Positions 31,433 to 38,148 of a DNA stretch of 38,148 bases are shown here, piece after piece. The DNA is taken from assembly GCA_040080215.1 (NCBI GenBank), contig JBEBIT010000031.1, positions 1 through 38,148 on the forward strand, written 5' to 3'. The stretch is from CAIUGU01 sp040080215 (GTDB lineage Bacteria > Pseudomonadota > Gammaproteobacteria > Steroidobacterales > Steroidobacteraceae). A program made the translations under genes and the position numbers. The notes below the pieces were generated by a model, which had not been told where the DNA came from, ran no database searches, and saw only the letters and a list, made by a program, of their open reading frames with translations. Every line of letters begins with the position of its first letter. Positions within the stretch are counted from its first letter, which is position 1.

Positions 31433-33825
31433 TGCATCACCTCATCAACGGTTTCCGCGATGTTTCCGTCTGGTCCGCGAATTGCCTTTCGGCGCCGTGG
31501 TGCCGAGACTGCCTTTACCAACTGCTGAGTGCTTTCTGCCTGCTGAGTCACGGTATCGACAAGCTGCTGGATCATCTGACCCATCTGCTGAACCGACTGC
31601 GCCATCTTGCTGTCAACGGCCTTACCGACAACCTGCTCTGTCTTGGCTTGCTTCGACTCGAGGCCAGTGATCTGCTTCTTGTGGTCGAGCTTGGTGCCTT
31701 CAAGTGCTGCGCGATTCTGCAACGACTCTCCAGCCACCTTCTGCTCGATCTTGAACACGGCCTGCTCAGTCGCCAGCTTGTTCTCGCGCGCTGTCAGGTC
31801 GCTGTCGCGCTTCTGCAAGTCCAGCATTGCTTGCGTCTGCTCGAGCTGCGTCTTGAGTTGCGCAATCGTCGCCGCATCCTGAGTCGCCTTCTGCTGAGCC
31901 TGGGCCTGCTGTTGAGCGGCCTGTTGCTGCTGCTTCTGAGCGGCCTCGGCCTTGCCGTCGTCCTGTGGCTTCGGCGGCTTCATATTGCGGATCTGGTCCT
32001 CGATCTCATTCCCGAACCGGAACCGGCGCACGATCGCCATGAGCATCGACTGAACGGTCTCGAACGGCATGATTCCCTGAGCGATCATCGGCCCTGTACC
32101 GTTCAGGAACTGACCAATCGCCATCATCAGGTCCGAGATGTTCTTCTGGTCCTCAGCGGCCTCCGGCTCGATCGTCGAATTGGTCTCAATGTCGATCTTG
32201 TAGGCGCGCTGTATGTCGTCCTGTAGGACTCGGATGACATCCGCCCACTTGGGCTTCTGCAACTCCGCCTGCGCCTGCTGGATGGCCTGCTGCGATTGAG
32301 CGGCACGCGGGTCAGGCGGCGCACCCGGCATCGGCGGCGGCATCGTCTGCATCGCCTGCTGCGCGGCCTGCACCATCATCTGAGCCTGCTGGACCTGCAT
32401 GTCCGTCAGGTACGGCAAGCCCGTCATTTTGGCCCATGTCTCTTGGGAGAACTTGTTTGCCGCTATCTCCAGCATCATCCGCAGCATGTCTCGAGCGTAC
32501 CGCTGCACTTCGGCCTGCTTTGGCTTGATGCGCAGCGTGCCCCATTGCGACTTGATCTGCTGCGCTCCGAGCGTCTCGGATGCCTTCGAGGCGCCGCGCA
32601 CAATGTCGGAGATGCCAGTGACTTCGTAGATGACCTGTTTGCAAGCCTCGCGTGCTGCATATAGCTCGCGCAGCACGACGATCAGTTTCTCTACCGGCCA
32701 GAACCAGATACCCTTGTCCATTCCCTTCTCGATCGAAAGCACATCGCTCTCGGTCGGGGTCATGGAGGTCTCGTCCGCCGACATCAGATTGTCTAGATCG
32801 CTGCCGAGTGCGCCATCGTATAGCGCCTTTGCCTTGATTGACTTGATGATGCGATTGATGCGCACCGACAGCGAGTTCAGTTCCTGCGCCTGGTTCTCGT
32901 ACAGCGTGTACATCGCCGTTGGAACCATGTCGTCCGTCTTTTCGACGAACTGCAACGGGCGCGGACAGTCAAAGAATCCGGTCAATTCAAGCGGATCGTC
33001 CATCACAGACAGGTAACCGTCGTTGTACTGCGGCGAGATGAACTTGATCTTGCGATCCGACTTGTCCCAAATCTTGTACACGAGCGCCGTCTTTCGCTCA
33101 CCGAGATAACGGTCGTCCTGCTTCTTGTTCTGACCGTTCTCGGTCTCTTGACCCTTCGTGAACGTGATCTTGTTCACGCTCTCGGGGAACATCCGCTTGG
33201 CTTCGCTCTTGTCGACGTACATCTCATACGCGACCCACGGCACCTTCGACCACTTCTTCGCGTAGCCGATGTACACGCGGTTCCACGAGGCGCCGTCAGT
33301 GCAAATCAACTCGTAATTCTTGACCGGCGTCGTCGGCACGCCCTCGTCTGCATCGTCCTCAACGCCCTTGTCCTCGGCGGCATCCTCATCCGGCACGTCC
33401 ACCACTTCCGAGTCGTACTTGACCGTTGTGAAGCCGCGGCCGGGAAGCAGCGCGTCATTGACCGCCGCCTTCATCGCGTCGTTGAAGGTCTCGTAGCCCT
33501 CGACGTTGGTGTCAAGTTGGAACTCGAGGATGCGTTGTGCGGCTTTAGCCGCCGCGACGCCAATGGGATTGCCGTCCTTGAATCGGTACTGGACGACGGG
33601 GCGAGGGACTTGAGAGTAGAGCGCCGGTGAGATGGTCTCTACGTTGCTGAACAGCACGTTGAACGGCGTGGCGTCTTTCTTCTCACCCGCATAAATGTTG
33701 CGGATCCGCTCGCCGTCTTTCCTGAACCATTCGTCACGTTTCCGGCTAGCTTCGATCTCCGCCAACCAGTGCTTGACGATCGGGTCGGACTCCCCTTCCT
33801 TGCGCTCCTTGCGAGGACGAGCCAC
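31429..33825 (-). CDS. Portal protein (P22-type)
   Basis: A 798-residue protein, close in length to the P22 portal group, GTG start. The N-terminus carries WFRKDGERIRNIYAGEKKDA, FNVLFSNVETISPALYSQVP and RPVVQYRFKD. Next comes DALLPGRGFTTVKYDSEV, typical of this portal family. A later SVRINRIIKSIKAKALYDG helix belongs to the stem. The C-terminal 200 residues are a Gln/Ala-rich helical barrel-like coiled coil. It forms the ring through which DNA enters and leaves the head. Confidence 0.9.
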   Translation of the reverse strand: MARPRKERKEGESDPIVKHWLAEIEASRKRDEWFRKDGERIRNIYAGEKKDATPFNVLFSNVETISPALYSQVPRPVVQYRFKDGNPIGVAAAKAAQRILEFQLDTNVEGYETFNDAMKAAVNDALLPGRGFTTVKYDSEVVDVPDEDAAEDKGVEDDADEGVPTTPVKNYELICTDGASWNRVYIGYAKKWSKVPWVAYEMYVDKSEAKRMFPESVNKITFTKGQETENGQNKKQDDRYLGERKTALVYKIWDKSDRKIKFISPQYNDGYLSVMDDPLELTGFFDCPRPLQFVEKTDDMVPTAMYTLYENQAQELNSLSVRINRIIKSIKAKALYDGALGSDLDNLMSADETSMTPTESDVLSIEKGMDKGIWFWPVEKLIVVLRELYAAREACKQVIYEVTGISDIVRGASKASETLGAQQIKSQWGTLRIKPKQAEVQRYARDMLRMMLEIAANKFSQETWAKMTGLPYLTDMQVQQAQMMVQAAQQAMQTMPPPMPGAPPDPRAAQSQQAIQQAQAELQKPKWADVIRVLQDDIQRAYKIDIETNSTIEPEAAEDQKNISDLMMAIGQFLNGTGPMIAQGIMPFETVQSMLMAIVRRFRFGNEIEDQIRNMKPPKPQDDGKAEAAQKQQQQAAQQQAQAQQKATQDAATIAQLKTQLEQTQAMLDLQKRDSDLTARENKLATEQAVFKIEQKVAGESLQNRAALEGTKLDHKKQITGLESKQAKTEQVVGKAVDSKMAQSVQQMGQMIQQLVDTVTQQAESTQQLVKAVSAPRRRKAIRGPDGNIAETVDEVMQ

Positions 33826-33828
33826 TGC

Positions 33829-34113
33829 TTACGCCTGGCCCGGAATGTAGAAGAACGTCACGTTGAGCGTGTTCGCGATCGTGGCGTATAGCCCTTCAGG
33901 GCAACATACTGGAAACGAGTGAAATCCAATGGCCGGCGTGATGGTGCCCGAGATGGTCGTCCCGCCGCTTGAAGCCGACGTGAACACGATGGTTCCGCCT
34001 ATCGCGCTGTTGACGTAGAACCCGATGAGCGTCACTGGGCTGGCGGCGCCGCCGACTTGACCGGATGCTGTCAGATTGACCGAGTTTCCGGCTTCGACCA
34101 CTACGGTAGACAA
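33829..34113 (-). CDS. Small beta-rich structural protein (94 aa), TTG start
   Basis: GGGGG lies six to seven bases before TTG 34113, fixing the start. The protein is Gly/Ser/Thr-rich beta structure (MSTVVVEAGNSVNLTASGQV, VTLIGFYVNSAIGGTIVF), with PVCC in the third quarter. It lies between terminase and portal. It may be a head or spike accessory protein; no family assigned. Confidence 0.55.
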   Translation of the reverse strand: MSTVVVEAGNSVNLTASGQVGGAASPVTLIGFYVNSAIGGTIVFTSASSGGTTISGTITPAIGFHSFPVCCPEGLYATIANTLNVTFFYIPGQA

Positions 34114-34129
34114 GGATCACCCCCTCGCG

Positions 34130-35560
34130 TCAATAAGGATTCCGAGCAGCGCGGGCTTGCTGGAGGTGTCGCCTCTTGAGCTGGCCGAATTTTGTAGCTT
34201 TTACAACAGGTAAGTCCTCGTCGTCAACTTTCTTGCCCGCAGGGAGTAATTTCCACGATATTCCAACCACCATGCAAGCGTCTGCCGGGTGCGAAGCCCA
34301 ATTGTGCTTCGGCTGCAAACTGAACACCTTCGCCTCGTCGTCGTACACCCGCTGATAGGCCCGCAGCGCCTCAACGCCATCCGCGCAGCGGTCCTTGTCG
34401 ATGCGAGCCACCTTCAGCGTCGCCCGCGCCGCCTGGATCTGTTCCTGCTTGTCGAGCCGCTTCGCGATCGTGAACTTGCCGAGCGTACCGCCGAGCCGCT
34501 TATTGGCATCTGTGAACTGCTGCCACATCGACTTGCCGCCCGCTGCCAGCGTCTGCGGCCGAGCGTCGTGCGGCAGCGCGTGAACTCCGTACTTCCATCC
34601 CCGTGCCTTGCGCATATCCTCGAGAACCTCGTCCGCGTAGAACGGAATGTCTTTGAAGTTCGAGGCGTGATAGTCCACGAAACACGGAACCGCGTCCTCT
34701 TTGACCTGGTAGAACCAAATCACCGTGTCGTCCGACCTTCCTAAGTCCCATCCCGTATGCACCGGGTACCGAACATCGACCGGAACCAGTCCAATGCGCC
34801 CACTCGTCAGCATCTCGTCCATCGTGTCGCCGAAAATACTACCCGGTATCGCCGCGTCGAACGAACACAGGTATTCCTGACTCCACATCGCCCGCCCAAA
34901 CGTCTCGCCGTGAACGCCTTGGAGCGTCCGCAACTCCGCCTGCAACTCATCCTCGGTAAAAACGTCCGTGTCCCGCGCCGTCGACACCTCCCAGTACCAG
35001 TCCGGATCCTGCTGCGCGACCTTCAATAGCCCTTCAGCATGGTTGTGCCCTCTAGGCGTCGTGATGAACACCGCCCATCCTCCGTTCTCCCTCAGGATAG
35101 GCGAGAAGTACGCCCACGCACTCGGGTTCCCCAACGCATACTCCGAAAACACCATCCCGCAGTACGACGTGCCCATCATCGCGTTGTAGTTATCACTGCC
35201 CGCCAACTGCCACGTCGAGCCGTTCAAGAACTCAATCATCATCTCGTTCTCGTTGGTGGACTTCCGCAACTCCTTCGGAAACGCCACGTCAATACGCCGC
35301 CTCCCACTGTGCGGGTCAACCATGTCCCACATCGCCTTCCGCGCCTGCTCCTGCTCAGGCAGGAAGTGCACGTAGCTCCCCACCCGCTGATGCAATGCGC
35401 AGCACGTCCACGCCAAGCTCACGTCATCCTTGCCCCACCGCCGATGCGCGATCTCCACCGCCCGCGTCCCACCGCCAGCCAGATACTTCCACAACGGCAC
35501 CTGATGCGCTCGCGTTTTCCAGCGATACGGCAACTGCATGTCGAGGACTTGGGACGCCAC
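34130..35560 (-). CDS. terL: Terminase large subunit
   Basis: A 476-residue packaging motor. The ATPase has a variant Walker A, HRRWGKDDVS (39-48), as in other RRWGKDD-type terminases. Walker B is MVFSEYA (136-142) and the coupling motif is FITTPRG (165-171). The RNase H-like nuclease shows GWDLG (Asp 272), HDAR (331-334) and HPADA (Asp 427). The start codon is GTG 35560; ATG 35539 would remove seven residues. It cuts and pumps the phage DNA into the prohead with the portal. Confidence 0.9.
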   Translation of the reverse strand: MASQVLDMQLPYRWKTRAHQVPLWKYLAGGGTRAVEIAHRRWGKDDVSLAWTCCALHQRVGSYVHFLPEQEQARKAMWDMVDPHSGRRRIDVAFPKELRKSTNENEMMIEFLNGSTWQLAGSDNYNAMMGTSYCGMVFSEYALGNPSAWAYFSPILRENGGWAVFITTPRGHNHAEGLLKVAQQDPDWYWEVSTARDTDVFTEDELQAELRTLQGVHGETFGRAMWSQEYLCSFDAAIPGSIFGDTMDEMLTSGRIGLVPVDVRYPVHTGWDLGRSDDTVIWFYQVKEDAVPCFVDYHASNFKDIPFYADEVLEDMRKARGWKYGVHALPHDARPQTLAAGGKSMWQQFTDANKRLGGTLGKFTIAKRLDKQEQIQAARATLKVARIDKDRCADGVEALRAYQRVYDDEAKVFSLQPKHNWASHPADACMVVGISWKLLPAGKKVDDEDLPVVKATKFGQLKRRHLQQARAARNPY

Positions 35561-35597
35561 GGGCTACATGACCTCGAAATTTATACGCATGGCGGGG

Positions 35598-36098
35598 TTA
35601 CTCTGCGTGTTGCACAGCAGCGGACAACATAGCCGGGAGGGGTACATGCGCCCACTTCCGCCTATTGCTCGGCGGGCACAGATACTGGAGGTTCTCGAGA
35701 GTGTGCGAACCGCCGCGAGCGATCGGCATGATGTGGTCGAGGTCTTTCTTGGCCGAGATGTCAGTACCGCAGAGCTTGCATCTGTATCCCTGCGACTCCA
35801 GCAACGCCGATAGGTCTTTTGCCGTCACTCGACCGACCTTCGCCTTCTTCAGCCTGGCGCGGCGAGCATTGCTGACGGCGTGCTGAAGCTTCCGGCGCTT
35901 CTCGAGATCCTCTGGCGTCCTATTCGCCATCCACTTCGACAGCGACTTCTTCCGACGCTCAGGATCTCTATTTGGCTTGATACCAAGCGCCTTCCGCTTT
36001 TCGTAGTACGCCTTGTTTGAAGCCGCAACCTTTTCCTTGTTCGCCTCCCGATACCGCTTCTTGGCGGCTATCAGGTCATCATGATTTTTGTACGGCAT
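35598..36098 (-). CDS. HNH endonuclease beside the terminase
   Basis: A 166-residue protein with a long basic helical N-terminus (about 1-90) and a C-terminal HNH core: CKLC (107-110), LDHIMPIARGGSHTLENLQ (Asp121-His122, Asn136), then LCPPSNRRK. The usual final CxxC reads CPPS, so the fourth metal-site cysteine (position 144) is Ser. HNH proteins next to terminases in other phages help cleave DNA during packaging; a homing-type nuclease is the alternative. Confidence 0.8.
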   Translation of the reverse strand: MPYKNHDDLIAAKKRYREANKEKVAASNKAYYEKRKALGIKPNRDPERRKKSLSKWMANRTPEDLEKRRKLQHAVSNARRARLKKAKVGRVTAKDLSALLESQGYRCKLCGTDISAKKDLDHIMPIARGGSHTLENLQYLCPPSNRRKWAHVPLPAMLSAAVQHAE

Positions 36099-36252
36099 GG
36101 GGAGTAGCTTACCGGATTCAGGGGAACCCGTAAAGAAGCCGGGGGCCTAAAGTCACGGGCGCACAGCTATAACCACGGGTTCCCTAAACACACCGCCCGC
36201 CTGCCGCTTGATGCCGGGGGGGGGTGTCGAGCCGGCCATGCACCACGCAGTG
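36099..36252. other. Intergenic region with inverted repeat between HNH and small terminase candidate
   Basis: No gene seen. GGGAACCCGT (36122-36131) and ACGGGTTCCC (36175-36184) are exact reverse complements, 43 bases apart. A nine-G run lies at about 36216-36224. Position beside terminase genes makes it a packaging-site candidate, unproven. Confidence 0.5.
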
Positions 36253-36660
36253 TCATCGTGGCGTGACATCCTCAAGCACAGAGACCGGATCGGGTAGCGC
36301 GCCCATCATGTTCACCACTACGCGGATAGGCGGCGTGGCGTCCTGCCCGTACAGAGCCGGCTTGTGAGCTGCCAGTACAGCCTTGGCGGCCGCTACGTCT
36401 GGCAGCAGCTCGGACTCAAGCCGCATCGTGCCGCCCGTCTTGTCCGGCACGTCGCGCCATGTCGTCCCGCCTATCGCCCGACTGAAGAGCGCCGCTTCGG
36501 ACCGCGACACCAGCGCGGGGCTAACCCAAGGTTCAGGGAGCCGCGCCAGTACGTCGCCTAGTGGTAGCCCCAAGGCGGCGGCTATCTCACCCGGTAGCAG
36601 GCCGGACTCGGACAGGCTGGCAACGGACACGGGGGTAGCGGGAAGGTCTGCAAGTGACAT
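36253..36660 (-). CDS. Terminase small subunit candidate (135 aa)
   Basis: I use ATG 36660; the frame is open upstream to a TTG at 36729 without good support. Residues about 9-34 form an HTH (SVASLSESGLLPGEIAAALG...), similar in style to the DNA-binding part of small terminases. The middle is helical and the end beta-rich (PIRVVVNMMGALPDP). It is the first gene of the late region that runs through HNH and TerL. Identity rests on HTH plus position, so moderate confidence. Confidence 0.6.
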   Translation of the reverse strand: MSLADLPATPVSVASLSESGLLPGEIAAALGLPLGDVLARLPEPWVSPALVSRSEAALFSRAIGGTTWRDVPDKTGGTMRLESELLPDVAAAKAVLAAHKPALYGQDATPPIRVVVNMMGALPDPVSVLEDVTPR

Positions 36661-37007
36661 GCGGCGGGTATAGCACGTAGCTGGCCGGAGATGCCAGCGG
36701 GCGGGCGGCCGAATGCCCCTCAAAGTCAAGTGTAGTCGGAAAAATAAGGCGTAATGGGCTTTGAGGCTTGTTTTCTGCTGGTAACGGACACCCTTACACT
36801 TAGAATACTAATATTAAACACTTGTGGAGTTTATATAGAGGGGAGAGGGGAGCGCGTTGCACGCCTCTAGAGAATTCCAAAACTCACACTAAGTACATGT
36901 AAGGCCGTTAGGAATTGAGCCGCTACACAAGGCGCGTTGCATACGTACTGCATCGTGCTAGACTTGTGAGGCATCGTGGATACTTAATACATCAGGAGTA
37001 ATTGACC
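36661..37007. promoter_or_regulatory. Divergent intergenic region, 347 bases, AT-rich
   Basis: No gene seen. For the late region the minus strand shows an extended -10-like TGCTATACC (hexamer 36672-36667) only six bases before ATG 36660, which would give a leaderless message. AAGTGT-type sites occur at 36727-36733, 36796-36802 and 36818-36824, the first and last being exact inverted copies (CAAGTGT/ACACTTG). GCGCGTTGCA occurs twice (36852-36861, 36932-36941). No clean rightward promoter was found. Confidence 0.45.
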
Positions 37008-37485
37008 ATGAATCCACGCAGCAAAGAGGGTATTTCTGACCGGCAGTATTACCCTGAAGGGCCTGATGACGCATTCAATCCAGACGGATCGATGCGCGCC
37101 TGGCATGACTATTTTAGGAATTGGGGGAAGCCGCAGTGGCAGGGATTGAGCAAGGGCGCGGCGGGTGAGCGGACTGGCGGCGGGCGTCGCGGCGGGTATA
37201 GCGGGCGGACTCTATCGATCTCGTGCCCGGTAGACGATGCGGCATGGATCAAGCGGCTAGGCGCGGGGAATGCGCGGCGGGGGATTCGGGCAATGGTGGC
37301 GCTTGGTCGCGGCATGGATGCAGCGGAGCTGCGCGCGGCTGTGCTGGCAGTCGATCCTGATGCGTTCGGCATGGAAGCGGCGGAGTCTGGGCAGGTATAT
37401 CCGCCGGTTATGGACGGGGGAGGCTAGCGGTAGCAAATACCATAACGCTAGGTGTTGCAATCCGTGGCAACAAGGCGCATTGTAT
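36927..37485 (+). repeat. Repeated 16-base motif upstream of two rightward genes
   Basis: ACAAGGCGCGTTGCAT (36927-36942) and ACAAGGCGCATTGTAT (37470-37485) match at 14 of 16 bases. They lie 65 and 59 bases before the ATGs at 37008 and 37545. Equal placement suggests promoter or regulator sites. Confidence 0.5.
37008..37427 (+). CDS. Hypothetical protein (139 aa)
   Basis: AGGAG lies about nine bases before ATG 37008 (an in-frame TTG two codons earlier is ignored). The N-terminus is MNPRSKEGISDRQYYPEGPD. A Gly/Arg-rich linker (about 55-66) precedes a part reading TLSISCPVDDAAWIKRLGAG, which resembles a ribbon or short helical DNA-binding segment, and an Ala-rich helix follows. No family assigned. 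It is the first gene of a rightward group at the right end. Confidence 0.6.
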   Translation: MNPRSKEGISDRQYYPEGPDDAFNPDGSMRAWHDYFRNWGKPQWQGLSKGAAGERTGGGRRGGYSGRTLSISCPVDDAAWIKRLGAGNARRGIRAMVALGRGMDAAELRAAVLAVDPDAFGMEAAESGQVYPPVMDGGG

Positions 37486-37492
37486 CAGTCAA

Positions 37493-37512
37493 GGGCCGGT
37501 AGTCGCCGGCCC
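37493..37512 (+). other. Hairpin GGGCCGG/CCGGCCC in a 117-base intergenic region
   Basis: A perfect seven-base stem with a six-base loop. No T-run follows, so it is a poor intrinsic terminator. It lies between the repeated 16-base motif and the ribosome site of the gene at 37545. Confidence 0.5.
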
Positions 37513-37544
37513 GCAATAGTCACGCAATGAGGAGTAAACAGCCC

Positions 37545-37754
37545 ATGAAGTCACTCACCGTCTACCGCGTCACGGCTGGCAGTTTCGAGCGGGATTACGC
37601 CACAGAGAATCATGCCGAACAGATGGCGCGCGCCTTGCGCCTGCACGGGCCGCTCGCCGGCGTCACTGTCACCGTGGAAGCATTGCGGATGCCCGATGAC
37701 GCGCTAACGCGCCTCACTTGGGGTTCCGCCGTACTCGCTGCTGGCGCTCTGTAA
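37545..37754 (+). CDS. Small hypothetical protein (69 aa)
   Basis: GAGGAG precedes ATG 37545 by about ten bases; the in-frame ATG at 37527 has no site. The product is MKSLTVYRVTAGSFERDYAT, then a helix NHAEQMARALRLHG and a strand VTVTVEAL, a compact alpha/beta fold. Unknown role. Strong ribosome sites and simple small ORFs in this end suggest early accessory genes. Confidence 0.55.
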   Translation: MKSLTVYRVTAGSFERDYATENHAEQMARALRLHGPLAGVTVTVEALRMPDDALTRLTWGSAVLAAGAL

Positions 37755-37780
37755 TTCGTCACACATAGGAAGCAATAGCC

Positions 37781-38011
37781 ATGTCCAAGCCTGCAAACCT
37801 CACCGCATACGCTCGCGCAGGGTATGACGGAAACGAAAATACCCACCTTGCTACGTCTCCCGCATGGTACGCGCACAAGCTTGGGCAATATCTGCACGCG
37901 ACAGGCCGATGCGTACCGGTCGATGTGCGCATGTCGCGCGGGTATCGTGTTCGGTGTGGGGATTCGGTGTACGCATTCGATAACGCCAACAGGATCACGC
38001 GCGAGAGCTAA
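37781..38011 (+). CDS. Small hypothetical protein (76 aa)
   Basis: AGGAAG lies eight bases before ATG 37781. The sequence MSKPANLTAYARAGYDGNEN has no recognised domain. The middle reads SPAWYAHKLGQYLHATGR, and the end is a beta-rich RGYRVRCGDSVYAFDN. Probably a soluble early protein. Confidence 0.55.
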   Translation: MSKPANLTAYARAGYDGNENTHLATSPAWYAHKLGQYLHATGRCVPVDVRMSRGYRVRCGDSVYAFDNANRITRES

Positions 38012-38020
38012 CCATGCGTC

Positions 38021-38043
38021 AAGGGCGCGCCCACGGCGCCCTT
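38021..38043 (+). other. Perfect hairpin downstream of the 76-residue gene
   Basis: AAGGGCGC (38021-38028) and GCGCCCTT (38036-38043) form an eight-base stem with a seven-base loop. Only a GC-rich sequence follows, so it is not a classical terminator but may slow or process the transcript before the gene at 38086. Confidence 0.5.
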
Positions 38044-38085
38044 CGCGGATTGTTGGACTCTCACACTGCATAGGGGAAACGTACC

Positions 38086-38148
38086 ATGTCAACGCTTACC
38101 ATACGCACGAACAATACGCCGCGCGACGTTCTCACTTGGTTTGACCTT
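38086..38148 (+). CDS. N-terminal part of a gene cut by the right edge
   Basis: GGGG lies seven to eleven bases before ATG 38086. The visible 21 codons read MSTLTIRTNNTPRDVLTWFD-L. The TIRTNNTPR opening resembles a small phage protein family with conserved TNN-PR starts, though I cannot name it. It continues past the edge. It may be the start of the gene ending at 53. Confidence 0.55.
   Translation, partial: MSTLTIRTNNTPRDVLTWFDL

Noticed and set aside
31432..32226. 264-residue + strand ORF opposite the portal gene
   Set aside because: Leu/Arg-rich composition is typical of the antisense of a Gln/Ala-rich coding region; the portal gene is certain.
36742..36760. A-rich stretch near 36740 as an intrinsic terminator
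   Set aside because: No stable stem precedes it in the needed direction.
37493..37512. Intrinsic terminator call for the GC-rich hairpin
   Set aside because: No T-run follows the stem; kept only as a hairpin feature.
1..38148. Diversity-generating retroelement, CRISPR array, integrase with att sites, toxin-antitoxin pair
   Set aside because: No reverse transcriptase, no repeat-spacer array, no tyrosine or serine recombinase motif and no recognisable toxin-antitoxin pair was found on reading both strands.

Overview
The window is almost all of one tailed double-stranded DNA bacteriophage genome, packed edge to edge and GC-rich by eye. It encodes a large terminase, a P22-type portal, a scaffold, a major capsid protein, a head-tail adaptor and internal virion proteins. 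I see no tape-measure, tail-tube or sheath gene, so a short-tailed (podovirus-like) particle is the best reading. The Rz/Rz1 spanin pair points to a Gram-negative host. No integrase, clear CI-type repressor, DNA polymerase, RNA polymerase, tRNA or CRISPR was recognised. Lifestyle is therefore open, and DNA synthesis must rely on the host polymerase.

Layout. (1) Bases 1-250 and 37008-38148 hold small rightward genes, and a gene is cut at each edge. (2) Bases 260-3297 form a leftward operon of small proteins ending in a VapE-like helicase; its genes overlap by 1-11 bases, apart from one 107-base gap containing repeats. (3) Bases 3298-3399 are a divergent control region with a near-consensus sigma70 promoter, followed by five short rightward genes to 4449. 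(4) Bases 4344-6197 are leftward and encode a small protein, an SF2 helicase and a VRR-NUC nuclease. (5) A second promoter with the same -10 context starts a rightward recombination operon (6423-9592) with RecT-like, Gp157-like and Gp49-like proteins. (6) Bases 9593-36660 are one long leftward late region. Read in transcription order it gives small terminase candidate, HNH nuclease, large terminase, portal, tail fibre, glycosyltransferase, methyltransferase, lyase-like tailspike, minor structural genes, scaffold, capsid, a capsid-linked protein, a rho-independent terminator, adaptor, tail and internal virion proteins, then lysis genes.

How the parts fit. VapE-like helicase, SF2 helicase, VRR-NUC nuclease, RecT and Gp157 make a plausible replication and recombination set without its own polymerase. 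Head and DNA-packaging genes are expressed from the terminase end. The capsid pair is closed off by a strong terminator. The lysis block (TM/coiled-coil protein, M15 endolysin, 45-residue protein, two-TM protein, Rz, Rz1) comes last. Non-ATG starts and ATGA-type stop/start overlaps are very common, which suggests heavy translational coupling.

The observations most worth following up are: a 10-bp inverted repeat plus tandem heptamers in front of the helicase unit; an FN3 domain split by a large insert in the tailspike; a glycosyltransferase/methyltransferase pair inside the tail genes; an HNH protein next to the terminase with an altered metal-site cysteine; and an inverted repeat beside the small terminase candidate.
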